From positions 62,001 to 126,000 of the forward strand of contig NZ_MCUN01000001.1 in assembly GCF_002873455.1 (NCBI RefSeq): a stretch of 64,000 nt of DNA, given 5' to 3'. Below are positions 8,557 to 18,108 of the stretch, piece after piece. Below the pieces are notes generated by a model. It was not told where the DNA came from and did not search any database. It was given only the letters and a program-made list of their open reading frames with translations. This DNA comes from Vibrio splendidus. Its GTDB lineage: Bacteria; Pseudomonadota; Gammaproteobacteria; Enterobacterales; Vibrionaceae. Both the position numbers and the translations under genes were made by a program. Every line of letters starts with the position of its first letter. Position 1 is the stretch's first letter.

Positions 8557-9249
8557 TCAGGCATTGGTAACGCGAGCGCGTTCAATGGCTGGTTTTTCTT
8601 GTTTTGGCTGTCTAGATTTTAATTGGTTGTCGATGATATTTTTCAAAGCAATCAAGAAACCAACACCAATAAAGGCACCTGGTGGAAGTAGAGCTAATAA
8701 GAAGCTGTTATCAAATTGGAATATCTGGATTCGTAACACCGAAGCCCAATCACCAAGAAGCAGGTCTGCGCCATCAAAAAGGGTTCCGTTACCAATAACT
8801 TCACGCATTGCACCTAATACAACCAGTACCGATGTCATGCCAAGGCCCATCCAAAAACCATCTTGAGCAGCAGGCAGCACTTCGTTTTTAGATGCGAAGG
8901 CTTCAGCTCGCCCAATGATGATACAGTTGGTTACGATCAGTGGGATGAAGATACCCAAAGATAGGTAAAGGCCATAAGCGTAAGCGTTCATCAGAAGTTG
9001 AACACAGGTTACCAGTGACGCAATGATCATCACGAATACTGGGATGCGAACTTCTTTTGGTACATGGTTACGAACTAAAGAGACACAAATGTTCGAACCG
9101 ACTAATACAAGCAAGGTAGCAATACCTAAGCCAAGTGCGTTCGTCACTGTTGAAGAGACAGCCAACAATGGACACAACCCGAGAAGCTGAACTAGGGCAG
9201 GGTTGTTTGCCCACATACCATTTTTAATTAATGTTTTATGGTCACTCAT
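8557..9249 (-). CDS. rsxE: Electron transport complex subunit RsxE
   Basis: Inner-membrane subunit of the Rsx (Rnf-like) complex, which moves electrons from NADH or ferredoxin-type donors and in E. coli keeps SoxR reduced. The 230 residues carry about six hydrophobic segments (for example [20 protein letters not shown] and [19 protein letters not shown]). The TNC(I/A) segment is shared with RsxA, its paralogue. It overlaps the rsxG stop by one base, so translation is coupled. It is the last gene of rsxABCDGE. Confidence 0.95.
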   Translation of the reverse strand: MSDHKTLIKNGMWANNPALVQLLGLCPLLAVSSTVTNALGLGIATLLVLVGSNICVSLVRNHVPKEVRIPVFVMIIASLVTCVQLLMNAYAYGLYLSLGIFIPLIVTNCIIIGRAEAFASKNEVLPAAQDGFWMGLGMTSVLVVLGAMREVIGNGTLFDGADLLLGDWASVLRIQIFQFDNSFLLALLPPGAFIGVGFLIALKNIIDNQLKSRQPKQEKPAIERARVTNA

Positions 9250-9878
9250 TATTCACCACCACAATTTAGAGGTTGAGCAAGCAATGCTTGGTTGTTTTGG
9301 TTAACGTATTGAACCGCTTGTTTTACTGATTTTACGACGGCTCTTGGCGTAATTGTTGCGCCGGTAAATTGGTCAAAATCGCCACCGTCTTTACGAACTT
9401 TCCAACGGTCAACGTTGGAATCAGTGACTTGTTTACCCGCAAATGAGAGTATCCAATCAGTCACTCGTAAATCGATCTTATCACCCAGCCCCGGAGTTTC
9501 TTGGTGGGAAAGAACGCGAGTACCTAAAATAGTACCGTCGATTTTCATCCCAACAATAACCTTAATAGCTCCGTTGTAGCCATCTGGCGCGATCGCCTCG
9601 ATCGCAATCGCGCTAGGTTCACCATTAAGTTTAGCAATGTAAGCCGGCATCGCTTGTTCGGTCCCCAGTTCTTCTGATTGAACCAGAGTACAGGCTGAAA
9701 ACAGTTCATTATCGTGTAGATCGTGCGGGATTACTTGGTTAAGCACAGACAGTAATTGAGCCTGTTCTTGTTGCTTAATCTGATCTTTGGTCAGGTAGTG
9801 AGTTACCGCGACCAACCCTGTCGAAGCACACGCAAAAATCGCGAGTACAAGGCCGTTTTTCTTAATTGCATTTAGCAT
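9249..9878 (-). CDS. rsxG: Electron transport complex subunit RsxG
   Basis: Membrane-anchored flavoprotein subunit of the Rsx complex. The 209 residues begin with one transmembrane segment ([20 protein letters not shown]) followed by a periplasmic FMN-binding domain. The covalent FMN attachment motif is visible as [15 protein letters not shown] (consensus S/T-G-A-T), where the last Thr of the motif carries FMN in the family. [12 protein letters not shown] and [13 protein letters not shown] are family hallmarks. It begins 12 bases after rsxD and overlaps rsxE by one base. Confidence 0.95.
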   Translation of the reverse strand: MLNAIKKNGLVLAIFACASTGLVAVTHYLTKDQIKQQEQAQLLSVLNQVIPHDLHDNELFSACTLVQSEELGTEQAMPAYIAKLNGEPSAIAIEAIAPDGYNGAIKVIVGMKIDGTILGTRVLSHQETPGLGDKIDLRVTDWILSFAGKQVTDSNVDRWKVRKDGGDFDQFTGATITPRAVVKSVKQAVQYVNQNNQALLAQPLNCGGE

Positions 9879-9890
9879 GGTATCTGCTCC

Positions 9891-10937
9891 TTAGTGGCCG
9901 TATGTACGAGGTTTGGTATAGTAGTCAATCAATGGAACACACATATTGGCTAACAATACAGCAAACGCCACGCCATCAGGGAAGCCACCCCAACTACGGA
10001 TAATAAAGACTAACCCGCCAATCAGGGCACCAAATACCAAGCGACCTTTTACTGTCGTCGAGGCTGAAACCGGATCAGTGGCAATGAAGAATGCACCAAG
10101 CATAGTTGCGCCAGACAATAGGTGAATGGTTGGAGATGCGGTTTCACCCGGAGTTAGGATCAAGAACACCAAGCTAAACAGCGCAAGGCTACCAATAAAG
10201 GCGACCGGAATATGCCACTGGATCACACGTTGCTTAATGAGTACTAGGCCACCGATTAGGTAAGCAAGGTTTACCCATTCCCAACCCACACCAGCTAACC
10301 AGCTGAATTGTGGCTGAGACAGAGCTTCAGAAGCCGTGTTGCCTGCAGTCAATGCCGTTTTGAATGCATCGAGTGGCGTCGCCATCGTAGTGCCATCAAT
10401 ACCAAGACGTGCTTGTTGAAGAGATAATCCTTCATTATTGAAACCCGTAAAGATCATCAAGAATGAGTCAACAAAGCTCGTTGCTTCAGCCGTTAAGCTA
10501 GTAGGTGCATTCCAACTGGTCATCTGAACTGGAAATGAGATCAGCAAAACAACGTAAGCCACCATCGCGGGATTAAACGGATTTTGCCCAAGGCCACCGT
10601 AGAGGTGTTTCGCAATAACAATCGCGAAAAACATACCTATGACTAGAATCCACCATGGAGAGTGTGGGGGAATCGCGACGCTCAGCAGCCAAGCGGTAAC
10701 AACCGCACTGTAATCACGCAATGCCATCACTGGCGGACGTTTTCTTAGCAACATTACAGCGGCTTCAAAGGTAACAGCAAGTGCAATAGCAAATACTAAT
10801 TGGATGAGCGTACCCCATCCAAAGAAGTAGGTTTGAGCTAGTAGACCTGGCAATGCACAAATAGCCACCCATTTCATGAGATCAGGGGTGCTTCTACGAT
10901 TGTGCGCGTGCGGTGAGCTGGCGATAAAGAAGGCCAC
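9891..10937 (-). CDS. rsxD: Electron transport complex subunit RsxD
   Basis: Integral-membrane flavoprotein subunit of the Rsx complex. The 348 residues have about nine hydrophobic segments. The covalent FMN motif is in [20 protein letters not shown] (S-G-A-T). [19 protein letters not shown] is a family-conserved segment that is also present in NqrB. The start codon overlaps the rsxC stop by one base, indicating coupled translation. Confidence 0.95.
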   Translation of the reverse strand: MAFFIASSPHAHNRRSTPDLMKWVAICALPGLLAQTYFFGWGTLIQLVFAIALAVTFEAAVMLLRKRPPVMALRDYSAVVTAWLLSVAIPPHSPWWILVIGMFFAIVIAKHLYGGLGQNPFNPAMVAYVVLLISFPVQMTSWNAPTSLTAEATSFVDSFLMIFTGFNNEGLSLQQARLGIDGTTMATPLDAFKTALTAGNTASEALSQPQFSWLAGVGWEWVNLAYLIGGLVLIKQRVIQWHIPVAFIGSLALFSLVFLILTPGETASPTIHLLSGATMLGAFFIATDPVSASTTVKGRLVFGALIGGLVFIIRSWGGFPDGVAFAVLLANMCVPLIDYYTKPRTYGH

Positions 10938-13489
10938 TACTCTTTCTCCTCATTATTCTTTTTGTCTTGCTCTTGCTGCGCCTTTCTTGCTTTAGCACGA
11001 GCAATTGCGGCAGCAACTGCTGCTTTTTTAGGATCGACTGGTTCTTGTTGAGTTTCAGCCTTTAATTCAACTACAGGTTCAACCAAAGATTCAGGTGTTT
11101 CTGCTGACTCATCTTGTTTCGCTTGCTGTGCCTTTCTTGCTTTAGCGCGAGCTATTGCAGCGGCAACAGCAGCTTTTTTAGGATCCACTGGTTCTGATTG
11201 AATTTCAGCTTCCACTTCTATTTCAGGAGCGATTGCTTCTGCTTCGACCTGCTTAGCTTGCTGTGCTTTCTTCGCTTTAGCGCGAGCAATAGCGGCAGCG
11301 ACTGCATCTTTTTTTGCATCACCAGAGCTTTCTGCTGAAGCTGTGCTTTCTGCTTGAGTAGAAGATTCAGCTTGTTGTGCTTTCTTTGCTTTAGCGCGAG
11401 CTATTGCGGCAGCAACAGCATCTTTCTTGGCATCGCCAGTACTTTCAGCTGGAGCGTCAGGCGCTGATTCCGCCTGCTGAGCCTTCTTGGCTTTAGCACG
11501 AGCGATAGCTGCAGCGACTGCATCTTTCTTAGCGTCGTCAGTACTTTCAGTCGAAACTTCAGACGCTGATTCTGCTTGTTGTGCTTTCTTGGCTTTAGCG
11601 CGAGCTATAGCTGCAGCGACCGCACCTTTCTTAGCGTCACCTGATTTTTCAACCGGAGCTTCAGAAGCTGATTCTGTTTGTTGTGCTTTCTTGGCTTTAG
11701 CACGAGCTATAGCTGCAGCAACAGCATCTTTCTTAGCATCGCCAGAGCTTTCTGTTGGATTATCAGTAGCTGCTTGTTGTGCCTTGCGCTCTCGTGCTTG
11801 TCTCTTACGTTCTTCACGTAGTTTCGACATTTCAGAGTTATCTGGTTCAGCGTCATTCGCTTTTTGAGCTGCGGCTTGCTTTGCTTTTGCCTTAGCAATC
11901 GCAGCAGCAACCGCAGGTTTCACGGTTGGCTCTGCATTTTGTGTTTGGTCTGTCGCTGATTTTTGCGCTTTAACACGAGCAATCGCAGCAGCAATCGCAT
12001 CGTCACCGTCGGCTGATTTCATGTCTTTACGACGATTATCCGCGGCTTTTTTGAAGCGATTTTCACGTTCTGCTTTGTCACGCTCCATACGAGCGTTTTT
12101 CTCTTCGAAACGAATCTTGGCGCGTTCTGCGGCCGTCGCTTCGTCTTTTCTCGTTTTGATTTCTGCTTTCGCTTGGCGATAGTACTGAACTAGCGGGATT
12201 TCACTTGGGCAGACAAACGCACAAGCACCACATTCAATACAGTCTTTAATATTTAGCTCTTCACACTTATCTAACTCGTTGGCTTTTGCATGCCATTGCA
12301 GTTGTTGAGGAAGAAGTGATGCGGGGCAAGCCTCGGCACAAGCACTGCATCGAATACATTCCATCTCGTAAGTGCTTGGTGAAATCTCACGGCGCGTTGG
12401 CGCTAAAATACAGTTCGATGTTTTGGTAATTGGCACATTAGCATGTGGCAAGGTGAAGCCCATCATAGGGCCGCCCAAAATCAAGCGCGGCAGTTTTTTA
12501 TCGGCTTTGTAGCCAAACTCTTCAAGTAACTCATGTACTGGTGTGCCTAGTAGCGCCCAAACGTTACGAGGTTGCTTAAAGGTCTTACCGGTTAAAGTCA
12601 CCACACGGTTAACCACAGGTTCACCGTCAATTACCGCTCGCTTAATAGAATAAAGAGAACCGACGTTCTGAACCAAAACACCAATATCTGCAGGAATACC
12701 GCCAGCTGGAACCTCTTTATTGGTGAGGATCTTGATCAGTTGCTTCTCGCCACCGGAAGGGTATTTGGTTGGGATAACACGAATGACGATATCTTTGTCT
12801 CTCGCAGCAATCTCAAGTGCTTTTATCGCATCTGGTTTGTTGTCTTCAATGCCGATAACCGTCAGCTTTGGTTGAAGGATGTGTTCAACCACTTCGATGC
12901 CTTTCAATACTTCTTCGGCATGCTCTTGCAGCAACTTGTCATCTGAGGTGATGTAAGGTTCACACTCAGCAGCGTTGACGATCAAAATATCAGTGCGACC
13001 TAGACCTGATTGAAGCTTCTTAGCCGTAGGGAAGCCTGCGCCGCCCATGCCTGAAATACCAGCTTGGCGAATTACATCAAGCAGTTCATCGGATGTCTTT
13101 GTAGAAAAATCGTCAACCAGGTGTTTTGCAACCCAAGCGTCGAGGCCATCAGGTTTAATAACCACGCACATTTCGCTCAGGCCTGAAGGGTGAGCTGTGG
13201 TTCGTGGTTCGATAGCGGTAATCACACCCGATGTTGGTGCATGTACTGGCAAAGTAAAACCAGTCTCTAAGGCCGTCAGTTGTTGACCTTTGAGTACGGC
13301 ATCACCGACAGCAACCAACAAGTTACCAGGCTTACCGATGTGCTGTTTCACTGGAAGAACGATTTCTTCTGGGAGCCTTGCATGCACGATGTCAGTAGTA
13401 TTCGACTGTTTCTTGTTTTCAGCAGGGTGCACACCGCCCGGGAAGTTCCAAATAGAGCCCGTGCGAATTTGTTCAATTAAAGAGATCAT
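10937..13489 (-). CDS. rsxC: Electron transport complex subunit RsxC with an Ala-rich repeat tail
   Basis: Peripheral NADH- and FMN-binding subunit of the Rsx complex. I chose the ATG at 13489 ([19 protein letters not shown]), seven bases after rsxB; a longer in-frame start would overlap rsxB and lacks family support. The 850 residues hold an N-terminal lipoyl-like domain, a glycine-rich nucleotide site ([16 protein letters not shown]), the SLBB-type core, and two [4Fe-4S] motifs, [12 protein letters not shown] and [12 protein letters not shown]. From about residue 500 there is a highly charged linker, then seven near-identical repeats around [16 protein letters not shown], with two degenerate copies before them. 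Ala/Lys tails are known in enteric RsxC; their role is unclear. Confidence 0.95.
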   Translation of the reverse strand: MISLIEQIRTGSIWNFPGGVHPAENKKQSNTTDIVHARLPEEIVLPVKQHIGKPGNLLVAVGDAVLKGQQLTALETGFTLPVHAPTSGVITAIEPRTTAHPSGLSEMCVVIKPDGLDAWVAKHLVDDFSTKTSDELLDVIRQAGISGMGGAGFPTAKKLQSGLGRTDILIVNAAECEPYITSDDKLLQEHAEEVLKGIEVVEHILQPKLTVIGIEDNKPDAIKALEIAARDKDIVIRVIPTKYPSGGEKQLIKILTNKEVPAGGIPADIGVLVQNVGSLYSIKRAVIDGEPVVNRVVTLTGKTFKQPRNVWALLGTPVHELLEEFGYKADKKLPRLILGGPMMGFTLPHANVPITKTSNCILAPTRREISPSTYEMECIRCSACAEACPASLLPQQLQWHAKANELDKCEELNIKDCIECGACAFVCPSEIPLVQYYRQAKAEIKTRKDEATAAERAKIRFEEKNARMERDKAERENRFKKAADNRRKDMKSADGDDAIAAAIARVKAQKSATDQTQNAEPTVKPAVAAAIAKAKAKQAAAQKANDAEPDNSEMSKLREERKRQARERKAQQAATDNPTESSGDAKKDAVAAAIARAKAKKAQQTESASEAPVEKSGDAKKGAVAAAIARAKAKKAQQAESASEVSTESTDDAKKDAVAAAIARAKAKKAQQAESAPDAPAESTGDAKKDAVAAAIARAKAKKAQQAESSTQAESTASAESSGDAKKDAVAAAIARAKAKKAQQAKQVEAEAIAPEIEVEAEIQSEPVDPKKAAVAAAIARAKARKAQQAKQDESAETPESLVEPVVELKAETQQEPVDPKKAAVAAAIARAKARKAQQEQDKKNNEEKE
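10976..11740. repeat. Coding repeats in the rsxC tail
   Basis: Seven direct repeats of about 50-60 bases (encoding [17 protein letters not shown]) recur every 100-150 bases, separated by variable acidic Ser/Glu/Ala linkers. They can recombine, so copy number may vary between strains. Confidence 0.85.
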
Positions 13490-13496
13490 GCTAACC

Positions 13497-14090
13497 CTAT
13501 GCCTTAGGCTCTGACGCGGTCGCATCAGTTGCTTGGTTAGTGATATCAGTAACAGGAATGATGTTCATCTGCCATTTCCAATTTTCAGTCGTTGTTGCCA
13601 CTGGAATCATTTCGATACAGTCAGTAGGGCACGGTGCGACACATAGATCACAACCTGTACATTCATCTTTGATTACTGTGTGAAGTGCCTTGGTGCCACC
13701 AACAATGGCGTCGACAGGGCAGGCTTGAATACATTTGGTACAGCCAATACACATATCTTCATGAATGAAGGCAACGGTTTTTACTTTGTTATCTAAGTCA
13801 TGAGCTGAGTCTTCAACTTCTACGCCCATCAAATCTGCTAGTTTTTCAATGGTTGCTTGGCCACCGGGAGGACATTTGTTGATCTTGTCGCCGTTAGCGA
13901 TCGCCTCCGCGTATGGGCGACAACCAGGGTAACCACACTGGCCACATTGAGTTTGCGGTAAAATGGTATCGATTTGATCAACGATAGGATCGGCTTCTAC
14001 TTTAAAGCGGATAGAAGCAAAGCCCAAAATAGCGCCAAAAACAGCGGCTAAAACGGCTAGCGCAATGATCGCAATTAAAATGGTACTCAT
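13497..14090 (-). CDS. rsxB: Electron transport complex subunit RsxB
   Basis: Iron-sulfur subunit of the Rsx complex. The 197 residues start with a single transmembrane anchor ([20 protein letters not shown]), then a four-cysteine Fe-S domain ([15 protein letters not shown] and CPPGG). Two ferredoxin-type [4Fe-4S] motifs follow, [12 protein letters not shown] and [12 protein letters not shown]. It starts two bases after the rsxA stop. The C-terminal 25 residues are low in complexity. Confidence 0.96.
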   Translation of the reverse strand: MSTILIAIIALAVLAAVFGAILGFASIRFKVEADPIVDQIDTILPQTQCGQCGYPGCRPYAEAIANGDKINKCPPGGQATIEKLADLMGVEVEDSAHDLDNKVKTVAFIHEDMCIGCTKCIQACPVDAIVGGTKALHTVIKDECTGCDLCVAPCPTDCIEMIPVATTTENWKWQMNIIPVTDITNQATDATASEPKA

Positions 14091-14092
14091 GC

Positions 14093-14671
14093 TTATTTCA
14101 CCAACCCAGTAAAGCCCATAAATGCCAAAGACATTAGGCCTGCTGTGATCATCGCAATTGATGCGCCTTTAAATGGCATTGGAACATCAGCAACCGCAAT
14201 ACGCTCACGCATCGCAGCAAATAGGATCAGAACAAGAGAGAAACCAACAGCCGCGCCGAAACCATAGATGATCGACTGAATGAAGTTGTGGTTTTCATTG
14301 ATGTTCAAAAGTGCCACACCTAACACCGCGCAGTTGGTGGTGATAAGAGGCAGGAAGATACCCAACAGGCGATATAGAGTAGGGCTGGTTTTGTGAACGA
14401 CCATTTCCGTAAATTGAACAACCACCGCGATAACCAAGATGAAGCTCATGGTACGCAGGTATTCAATACCCAGAGGGGTAAGGATGTAGGTTTCTACTAG
14501 GTATGCAGATACCGACGCTAACGTCAGAACGAAAGTCGTCGCGAGGCCCATGCCAATCGCAGTCTCCAGTTTCTTGGAGACTCCCATGAAAGGACATAGC
14601 CCTAAAAACTTCACTAGCACAAAGTTATTGACCAGCACTGTGCCAACCAACAACAAAAGGTATTCGGTCAT
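14093..14671 (-). CDS. rsxA: Electron transport complex subunit RsxA
   Basis: Integral-membrane subunit of the Rsx complex and first gene of rsxABCDGE. The 192 residues match the E. coli length and are almost entirely hydrophobic, in about six segments. The N-terminal [19 protein letters not shown] and the central [16 protein letters not shown] are conserved; their cysteines bind an Fe-S cluster between RsxA and RsxE in Rnf-type complexes. The promoter should lie in the gap above 14671; I could not pick it by eye. Confidence 0.96.
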   Translation of the reverse strand: MTEYLLLLVGTVLVNNFVLVKFLGLCPFMGVSKKLETAIGMGLATTFVLTLASVSAYLVETYILTPLGIEYLRTMSFILVIAVVVQFTEMVVHKTSPTLYRLLGIFLPLITTNCAVLGVALLNINENHNFIQSIIYGFGAAVGFSLVLILFAAMRERIAVADVPMPFKGASIAMITAGLMSLAFMGFTGLVK

Positions 14672-15001
14672 AATGGATTAATTCTTGAGATTCCGATCCC
14701 GATATTATCCTGCTTTGCTCACCTAATAACAACCAAGGATCACTAGGGATTTAGACACTTGGTGAAAAAAACATCAGGTAATCGTTTGATTATTAAAGTT
14801 ACGGTAAGTATAGCCGCCAATTTCTACTTGGTTAGACAAGTTTATCGGAGTGGTTGGGCTGGATCTTTCACAAGATCATTCTTGAATTGAACTCGATCTG
14901 CTTCCTACGAATAGGGTCATATTTGTGGGTTTTAGTACTCAGAACTATCAAAAAGAGAAGGAAAGAGGCGAGTCGAATACGCCCCCAAAGCACTAAAACG
15001 C
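14672..15001. other. Non-coding gap upstream of rsxA
   Basis: About 330 bases with no convincing gene. It should hold the rsx promoter. A 73-codon open frame on the plus strand (14854-15075) runs into the tRNA remnant, is rich in basic and Ser residues, and does not look like a real gene. Confidence 0.5.
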
Positions 15002-15031
15002 AAAAAGCCGCATCGAGTTCTGATGCGGCTT
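15002..15031 (-). terminator. Terminator next to the tRNA remnant
   Basis: Stem GCCGCATC with GATGCGGC, loop GAGTTCT, followed on the minus strand by TTTTT. It sits after the tRNA 3'-end remnant exactly as the terminator at 15136-15167 sits after tRNA-Asn. Confidence 0.75.
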
Positions 15032-15040
15032 CTTTAAATT

Positions 15041-15063
15041 TGGCCCCTTGTCGAGACTTGAAC
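15041..15063 (-). pseudogene. tRNA 3'-end remnant
   Basis: On the minus strand this is a T-arm plus acceptor 3' strand ending in CCA. It begins GTTCAAGTCTCGAC and ends AAGGGGCCA, closely resembling the last 24 bases of the adjacent tRNA-Asn. No D-arm, anticodon arm or 5' acceptor strand can be found upstream. It looks like the tail of a degraded or partly deleted duplicate tRNA. Confidence 0.65.
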
Positions 15064-15135
15064 GCGGGCGGCTAGCAAGACCCGGCGATTCGGGTGTGAC
15101 ATTAACGTGGAACAAGTTAGTCTCAGTTATATACG

Positions 15136-15167
15136 AAAAAAGCCCAATCTTTCGATTGAGCTTTTTT
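15136..15167 (-). terminator. Terminator of tRNA-Asn
   Basis: A-rich flank, stem AGCcCAATC with GATTGaGCT (one mismatch), loop TTT, and a T6 tail on the minus strand. Confidence 0.75.
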
Positions 15168-15174
15168 CTGAATT

Positions 15175-15250
15175 TGGCTCCCCTTGCAAGACTTGAACTT
15201 GCGACATACGGATTAACAGTCCGCCGTTCTACCAACTGAACTAAAGGGGA
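15175..15250 (-). tRNA. tRNA-Asn (GTT)
   Basis: A 76-base cloverleaf on the minus strand: acceptor TCCCCTT paired with AAGGGGA, discriminator G, encoded CCA, D-loop AGTTCAGTTGGTAGA, anticodon stem and loop GGACTGTTAATCC with anticodon GTT, and T-loop GTTCAAGTC. A consensus-like promoter lies 20 bases upstream. Confidence 0.97.
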
Positions 15251-15270
15251 ATTGCTTGTTAGCGACGCGA

Positions 15271-15299
15271 ATTCTAATAATAGTCTGAATTTCTGTCAA
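15271..15299 (-). promoter_or_regulatory. Sigma-70 promoter of tRNA-Asn
   Basis: On the minus strand TTGACA (complement of 15294-15299), a 17-base spacer, and TAGAAT (complement of 15271-15276), followed by a GC-rich discriminator (CGCG) typical of stringently controlled stable-RNA promoters. Confidence 0.75.
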
Positions 15300-15726
15300 T
15301 AAAAAATAGCAGAAAAAAACAATATAAAAAACTTTACTTTCTTGGACGCCTTACCGGATTTAGCTTTGCTTTAGTTATCCACCAAAATTGTGGATAAGTG
15401 TGTGTGTGAAACTTTAACAACAATAATTGGGATAAATCTGAAAATGTAAAAATCTAAGTTAATGTGATGTATTTAAAAGGCTTTTATCAAAATGTCATGA
15501 TTGTATAACTTTTAAAGGTTATAGATTGAACAGTAAAACAAGTGCTATTTTTAGATTTTTTGGGGAAAAGTAGTGGATTAAAAATTGAGTAATTGAGCTG
15601 AAGAGATCTTGCAAGGGCACGGATAATACCAAGTTCTAAAAGTAAAAGCTATCACTGATATCTAATCTTAAGATGCATTTCTCTAGATAATAGTTGCAAC
15701 GACATGGCTCCTAGAGTGACAATGAC
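15300..15726. other. AT-rich non-coding gap between tRNA-Asn and uvrB
   Basis: About 430 AT-rich bases with no supported gene. It presumably holds upstream promoter elements for uvrB. I see no strong hairpin or repeat in it. Confidence 0.45.
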
Positions 15727-15742
15727 CTGATTAAATACACAG
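15727..15742. promoter_or_regulatory. Candidate LexA box upstream of uvrB
   Basis: CTGATTAAATACACAG has the CTG-N10-CAG form of a LexA operator and matches 11 of 16 positions of CTGTATATATATACAG. It ends 17 bases before the uvrB start, where an SOS operator is expected. Confidence 0.55.
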
Positions 15743-15759
15743 TATGGAAATGGCAACCT

Positions 15760-17790
15760 ATGAGTAAACTCTTTGATTTGGTATCGGACTACAGCCCGTC
15801 CGGTGACCAGCCGACAGCGATAACCAGATTATTAGATGGATTAGATTCTGGTTTGGCACATCAAACTCTATTAGGGGTAACGGGCTCTGGTAAAACCTTC
15901 ACGCTTGCCAACGTCATTTCCCAGTCGCAAAGACCAGCAATCCTGTTAGCGCCGAATAAGACGTTGGCGGCTCAGTTGTATGGCGAGATGAAGTCTTTCT
16001 TCCCAAACAATGCCGTTGAGTATTTTGTTTCTTACTACGATTACTATCAACCTGAAGCCTATGTTCCAACCACAGACACATTTATCGAGAAAGATGCGTC
16101 TGTGAACGCTCATATCGAACAAATGAGGCTGTCGGCTACCAAAGCTTTACTGGAAAGAAAAGACGCTATTATCGTCGCGTCTGTATCGGCTATCTATGGT
16201 CTTGGTGACCCAAAGTCTTATTTGAAGATGATGCTTCACTTGAGTCGCGGTGAGGTCATGGATCAGCGTGATATCTTACGTCGCTTGGCTGAGCTTCAAT
16301 ATTCGAGAAACGATGTCGCATTTGAACGTGGTCAGTTTCGTGTACGTGGTGAAGTGATTGATATCTTCCCTGCTGAATCTGACCAAGATGCAGTTCGAAT
16401 AGAAATGTTCGATGACGAAGTGGACTGTATCAGTATTTTTGATCCATTAACTGGTGCTGTTAAGCAAAGAGACTTGCCGCGTTTTACGGTTTATCCAAAA
16501 ACTCACTATGTCACTCCAAGAGAAAAAATCCTTGAAGCGATTGAGAAGATTAAAGATGAGTTGCGCGATAGGGCCCAATATTTAAAAGACAACAACAAGC
16601 TTCTCGAAGAACAGCGTATTTCTCAAAGAACTCAGTTTGATATTGAGATGATGACGGAGCTAGGTTTCTGCTCGGGTATTGAAAATTACTCTCGCTATTT
16701 GAGTGGACGTAATGAAGGGGAAGCGCCTCCAACGTTATTTGATTACCTGCCTGATGATGGTTTGCTGATTATCGATGAGTCACACGTAACTGTCCCGCAA
16801 ATTGGCGCTATGTATAAAGGTGACCGCTCTCGTAAAGAGACCTTGGTTGAGTTTGGCTTTAGACTGCCTTCTGCATTGGATAACCGCCCAATGAAATTTG
16901 AAGAGTTCGAATCAATCGCGCCACAAACTATTTTTGTGTCGGCCACGCCGGGCAATTACGAAATTGAAAAATCAGACGGTGAAATTGCTGATCAAGTGGT
17001 GCGTCCGACGGGTTTGCTTGATCCTATTATCGAAGTACGTCCGGTTGCGACTCAGGTTGATGACTTACTATCTGAAATCAGAATACGTTCCGTGAAAGAA
17101 GAGCGCGTATTGGTCACGACGTTGACTAAGAGAATGGCAGAAGACTTAACTGAATATCTGAGTGAGCATGGCGTTAAAGTTCGTTATTTGCACTCAGATA
17201 TTGATACCGTTGAGCGTGTAGAGATTATTCGAGATTTACGTTTGGGCGAGTTTGATGTGTTAGTGGGCATTAACTTACTTCGAGAAGGCCTAGATATGCC
17301 TGAAGTATCGCTAGTGGCAATCCTTGATGCAGACAAAGAGGGTTTCTTACGTTCTGAACGTTCTCTGATTCAAACCATTGGTCGTGCAGCTCGTAACTTG
17401 GAAGGTCGCGCGATTTTGTATGGAGATTCAATTACTAAGTCGATGAGAAAAGCGATTGATGAAACCGACCGTCGTAGAGAGAAACAACAGGCTTACAATG
17501 AAGAGCAAGGCATCACGCCGCAAGCGCTTAAACGTAATATCAAAGATATTATGGAGTTGGGCGACCTAACTAAGTCAAAACAACAGCGACAATCTAAGCA
17601 AGTACCGCTGTCTAAAGTTGCTGAGCCTTTTGAAAATTACACTGTGCTTACTCCACAGCAGCTTGATAAAGAGATCAGTAAGCTAGAAGCTGCGATGTAT
17701 CAACATGCTCAAAATTTGGAATTTGAATTGGCGGCGCAAAAGCGTGATGAGATCGAGCAGCTGAGAAATCAGTTCATTACCAACAGCTAA
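15760..17790 (+). CDS. uvrB: Excinuclease ABC subunit B
   Basis: Damage-verifying helicase-like subunit of the UvrABC nucleotide-excision repair nuclease. The 676 residues match the family (about 670). Walker A is [12 protein letters not shown] near residue 40. The DNA-clamping beta-hairpin contains [12 protein letters not shown]. The DEAD-like box is IIDESH, helicase motif VI is QTIGRAARN, and the C-terminal UVR domain that contacts UvrC is [20 protein letters not shown]. It is transcribed convergently toward qrr1 and away from the tRNA. Confidence 0.98.
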   Translation: MSKLFDLVSDYSPSGDQPTAITRLLDGLDSGLAHQTLLGVTGSGKTFTLANVISQSQRPAILLAPNKTLAAQLYGEMKSFFPNNAVEYFVSYYDYYQPEAYVPTTDTFIEKDASVNAHIEQMRLSATKALLERKDAIIVASVSAIYGLGDPKSYLKMMLHLSRGEVMDQRDILRRLAELQYSRNDVAFERGQFRVRGEVIDIFPAESDQDAVRIEMFDDEVDCISIFDPLTGAVKQRDLPRFTVYPKTHYVTPREKILEAIEKIKDELRDRAQYLKDNNKLLEEQRISQRTQFDIEMMTELGFCSGIENYSRYLSGRNEGEAPPTLFDYLPDDGLLIIDESHVTVPQIGAMYKGDRSRKETLVEFGFRLPSALDNRPMKFEEFESIAPQTIFVSATPGNYEIEKSDGEIADQVVRPTGLLDPIIEVRPVATQVDDLLSEIRIRSVKEERVLVTTLTKRMAEDLTEYLSEHGVKVRYLHSDIDTVERVEIIRDLRLGEFDVLVGINLLREGLDMPEVSLVAILDADKEGFLRSERSLIQTIGRAARNLEGRAILYGDSITKSMRKAIDETDRRREKQQAYNEEQGITPQALKRNIKDIMELGDLTKSKQQRQSKQVPLSKVAEPFENYTVLTPQQLDKEISKLEAAMYQHAQNLEFELAAQKRDEIEQLRNQFITNS

Positions 17791-17865
17791 TCTCGCTTCA
17801 GCTAATCTCATTTCTTGCTCAAAAAGTTCATTCTCGAAAACACAATAGTTGAGAGTGTTTCAGAC

Positions 17866-17958
17866 AAAAAAACAGCCAGTAGTAAATGATCTACTGGCTT
17901 ACGTTTGTGAACACTCTGTCCACTAACAACGTCAGTTGGCTAGGTGACCCGAAGGTCA
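17866..17958 (-). ncRNA. qrr1: Quorum regulatory RNA Qrr1
   Basis: Hfq-dependent small RNA of the quorum-sensing circuit, made at low cell density; it controls the luxR/hapR-type regulator and aphA mRNAs. The minus strand begins with a 5' hairpin (TGACC, loop, GGTCA) followed by the invariant target-pairing core CCTAGCCAACTGACGTTGTT. It ends in an intrinsic terminator (stem AGCCAGTAG with CTACTGGCT, then seven T). The length is about 93 bases. The 5' end is set by the sigma-54 promoter 12 bases upstream. Position beside luxO and divergence from it are as in other vibrios. Confidence 0.95.
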
Positions 17959-17967
17959 TTTGTATCT

Positions 17968-17984
17968 TTGCATCGTTCGTGCCA
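17968..17984 (-). promoter_or_regulatory. Sigma-54 promoter of qrr1
   Basis: On the minus strand TGGCACGAACGATGCAA contains the -24 GG and -12 GC elements with ten bases between them (consensus TGGCAC-N5-TTGCA, one mismatch). The GC is 12-13 bases upstream of the inferred qrr1 start. Confidence 0.9.
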
Positions 17985-18047
17985 TATAGATAAAACATTG
18001 ATTGTTTGAAGTAAGTAAAAAAACACACTACAAATATTGTGGCTAAT

Positions 18048-18060
18048 TTGCATAATGCAA
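18048..18060. promoter_or_regulatory. LuxO binding site
   Basis: TTGCATAATGCAA is a perfect match to the LuxO operator TTGCA-WWW-TGCAA. It lies about 90 bases upstream of the qrr1 start, in the usual activator position, and 49 bases before the luxO start codon, so it may also mediate luxO autorepression. Confidence 0.85.
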
Positions 18061-18108
18061 AGCGGAATGCGATTATAGTAAGAAATGCAAATTATAAATG
18101 GCTAGGAT

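Noticed and set aside
11487..11867. A 126-codon plus-strand open frame, Ala- and Ser-rich, opposite the rsxC repeats
   Set aside because: It is the antisense shadow of the repeat region; its own repeats mirror the rsxC units, and it has no ribosome-binding site or known family.
14854..15075. A 73-codon plus-strand open frame upstream of the tRNA region
   Set aside because: It overlaps a terminator hairpin and the tRNA remnant, has no family resemblance and an odd composition.
15048..15239. A 63-codon plus-strand open frame across tRNA-Asn
   Set aside because: It is antisense to the tRNA; such frames are a common artefact of tRNA genes.
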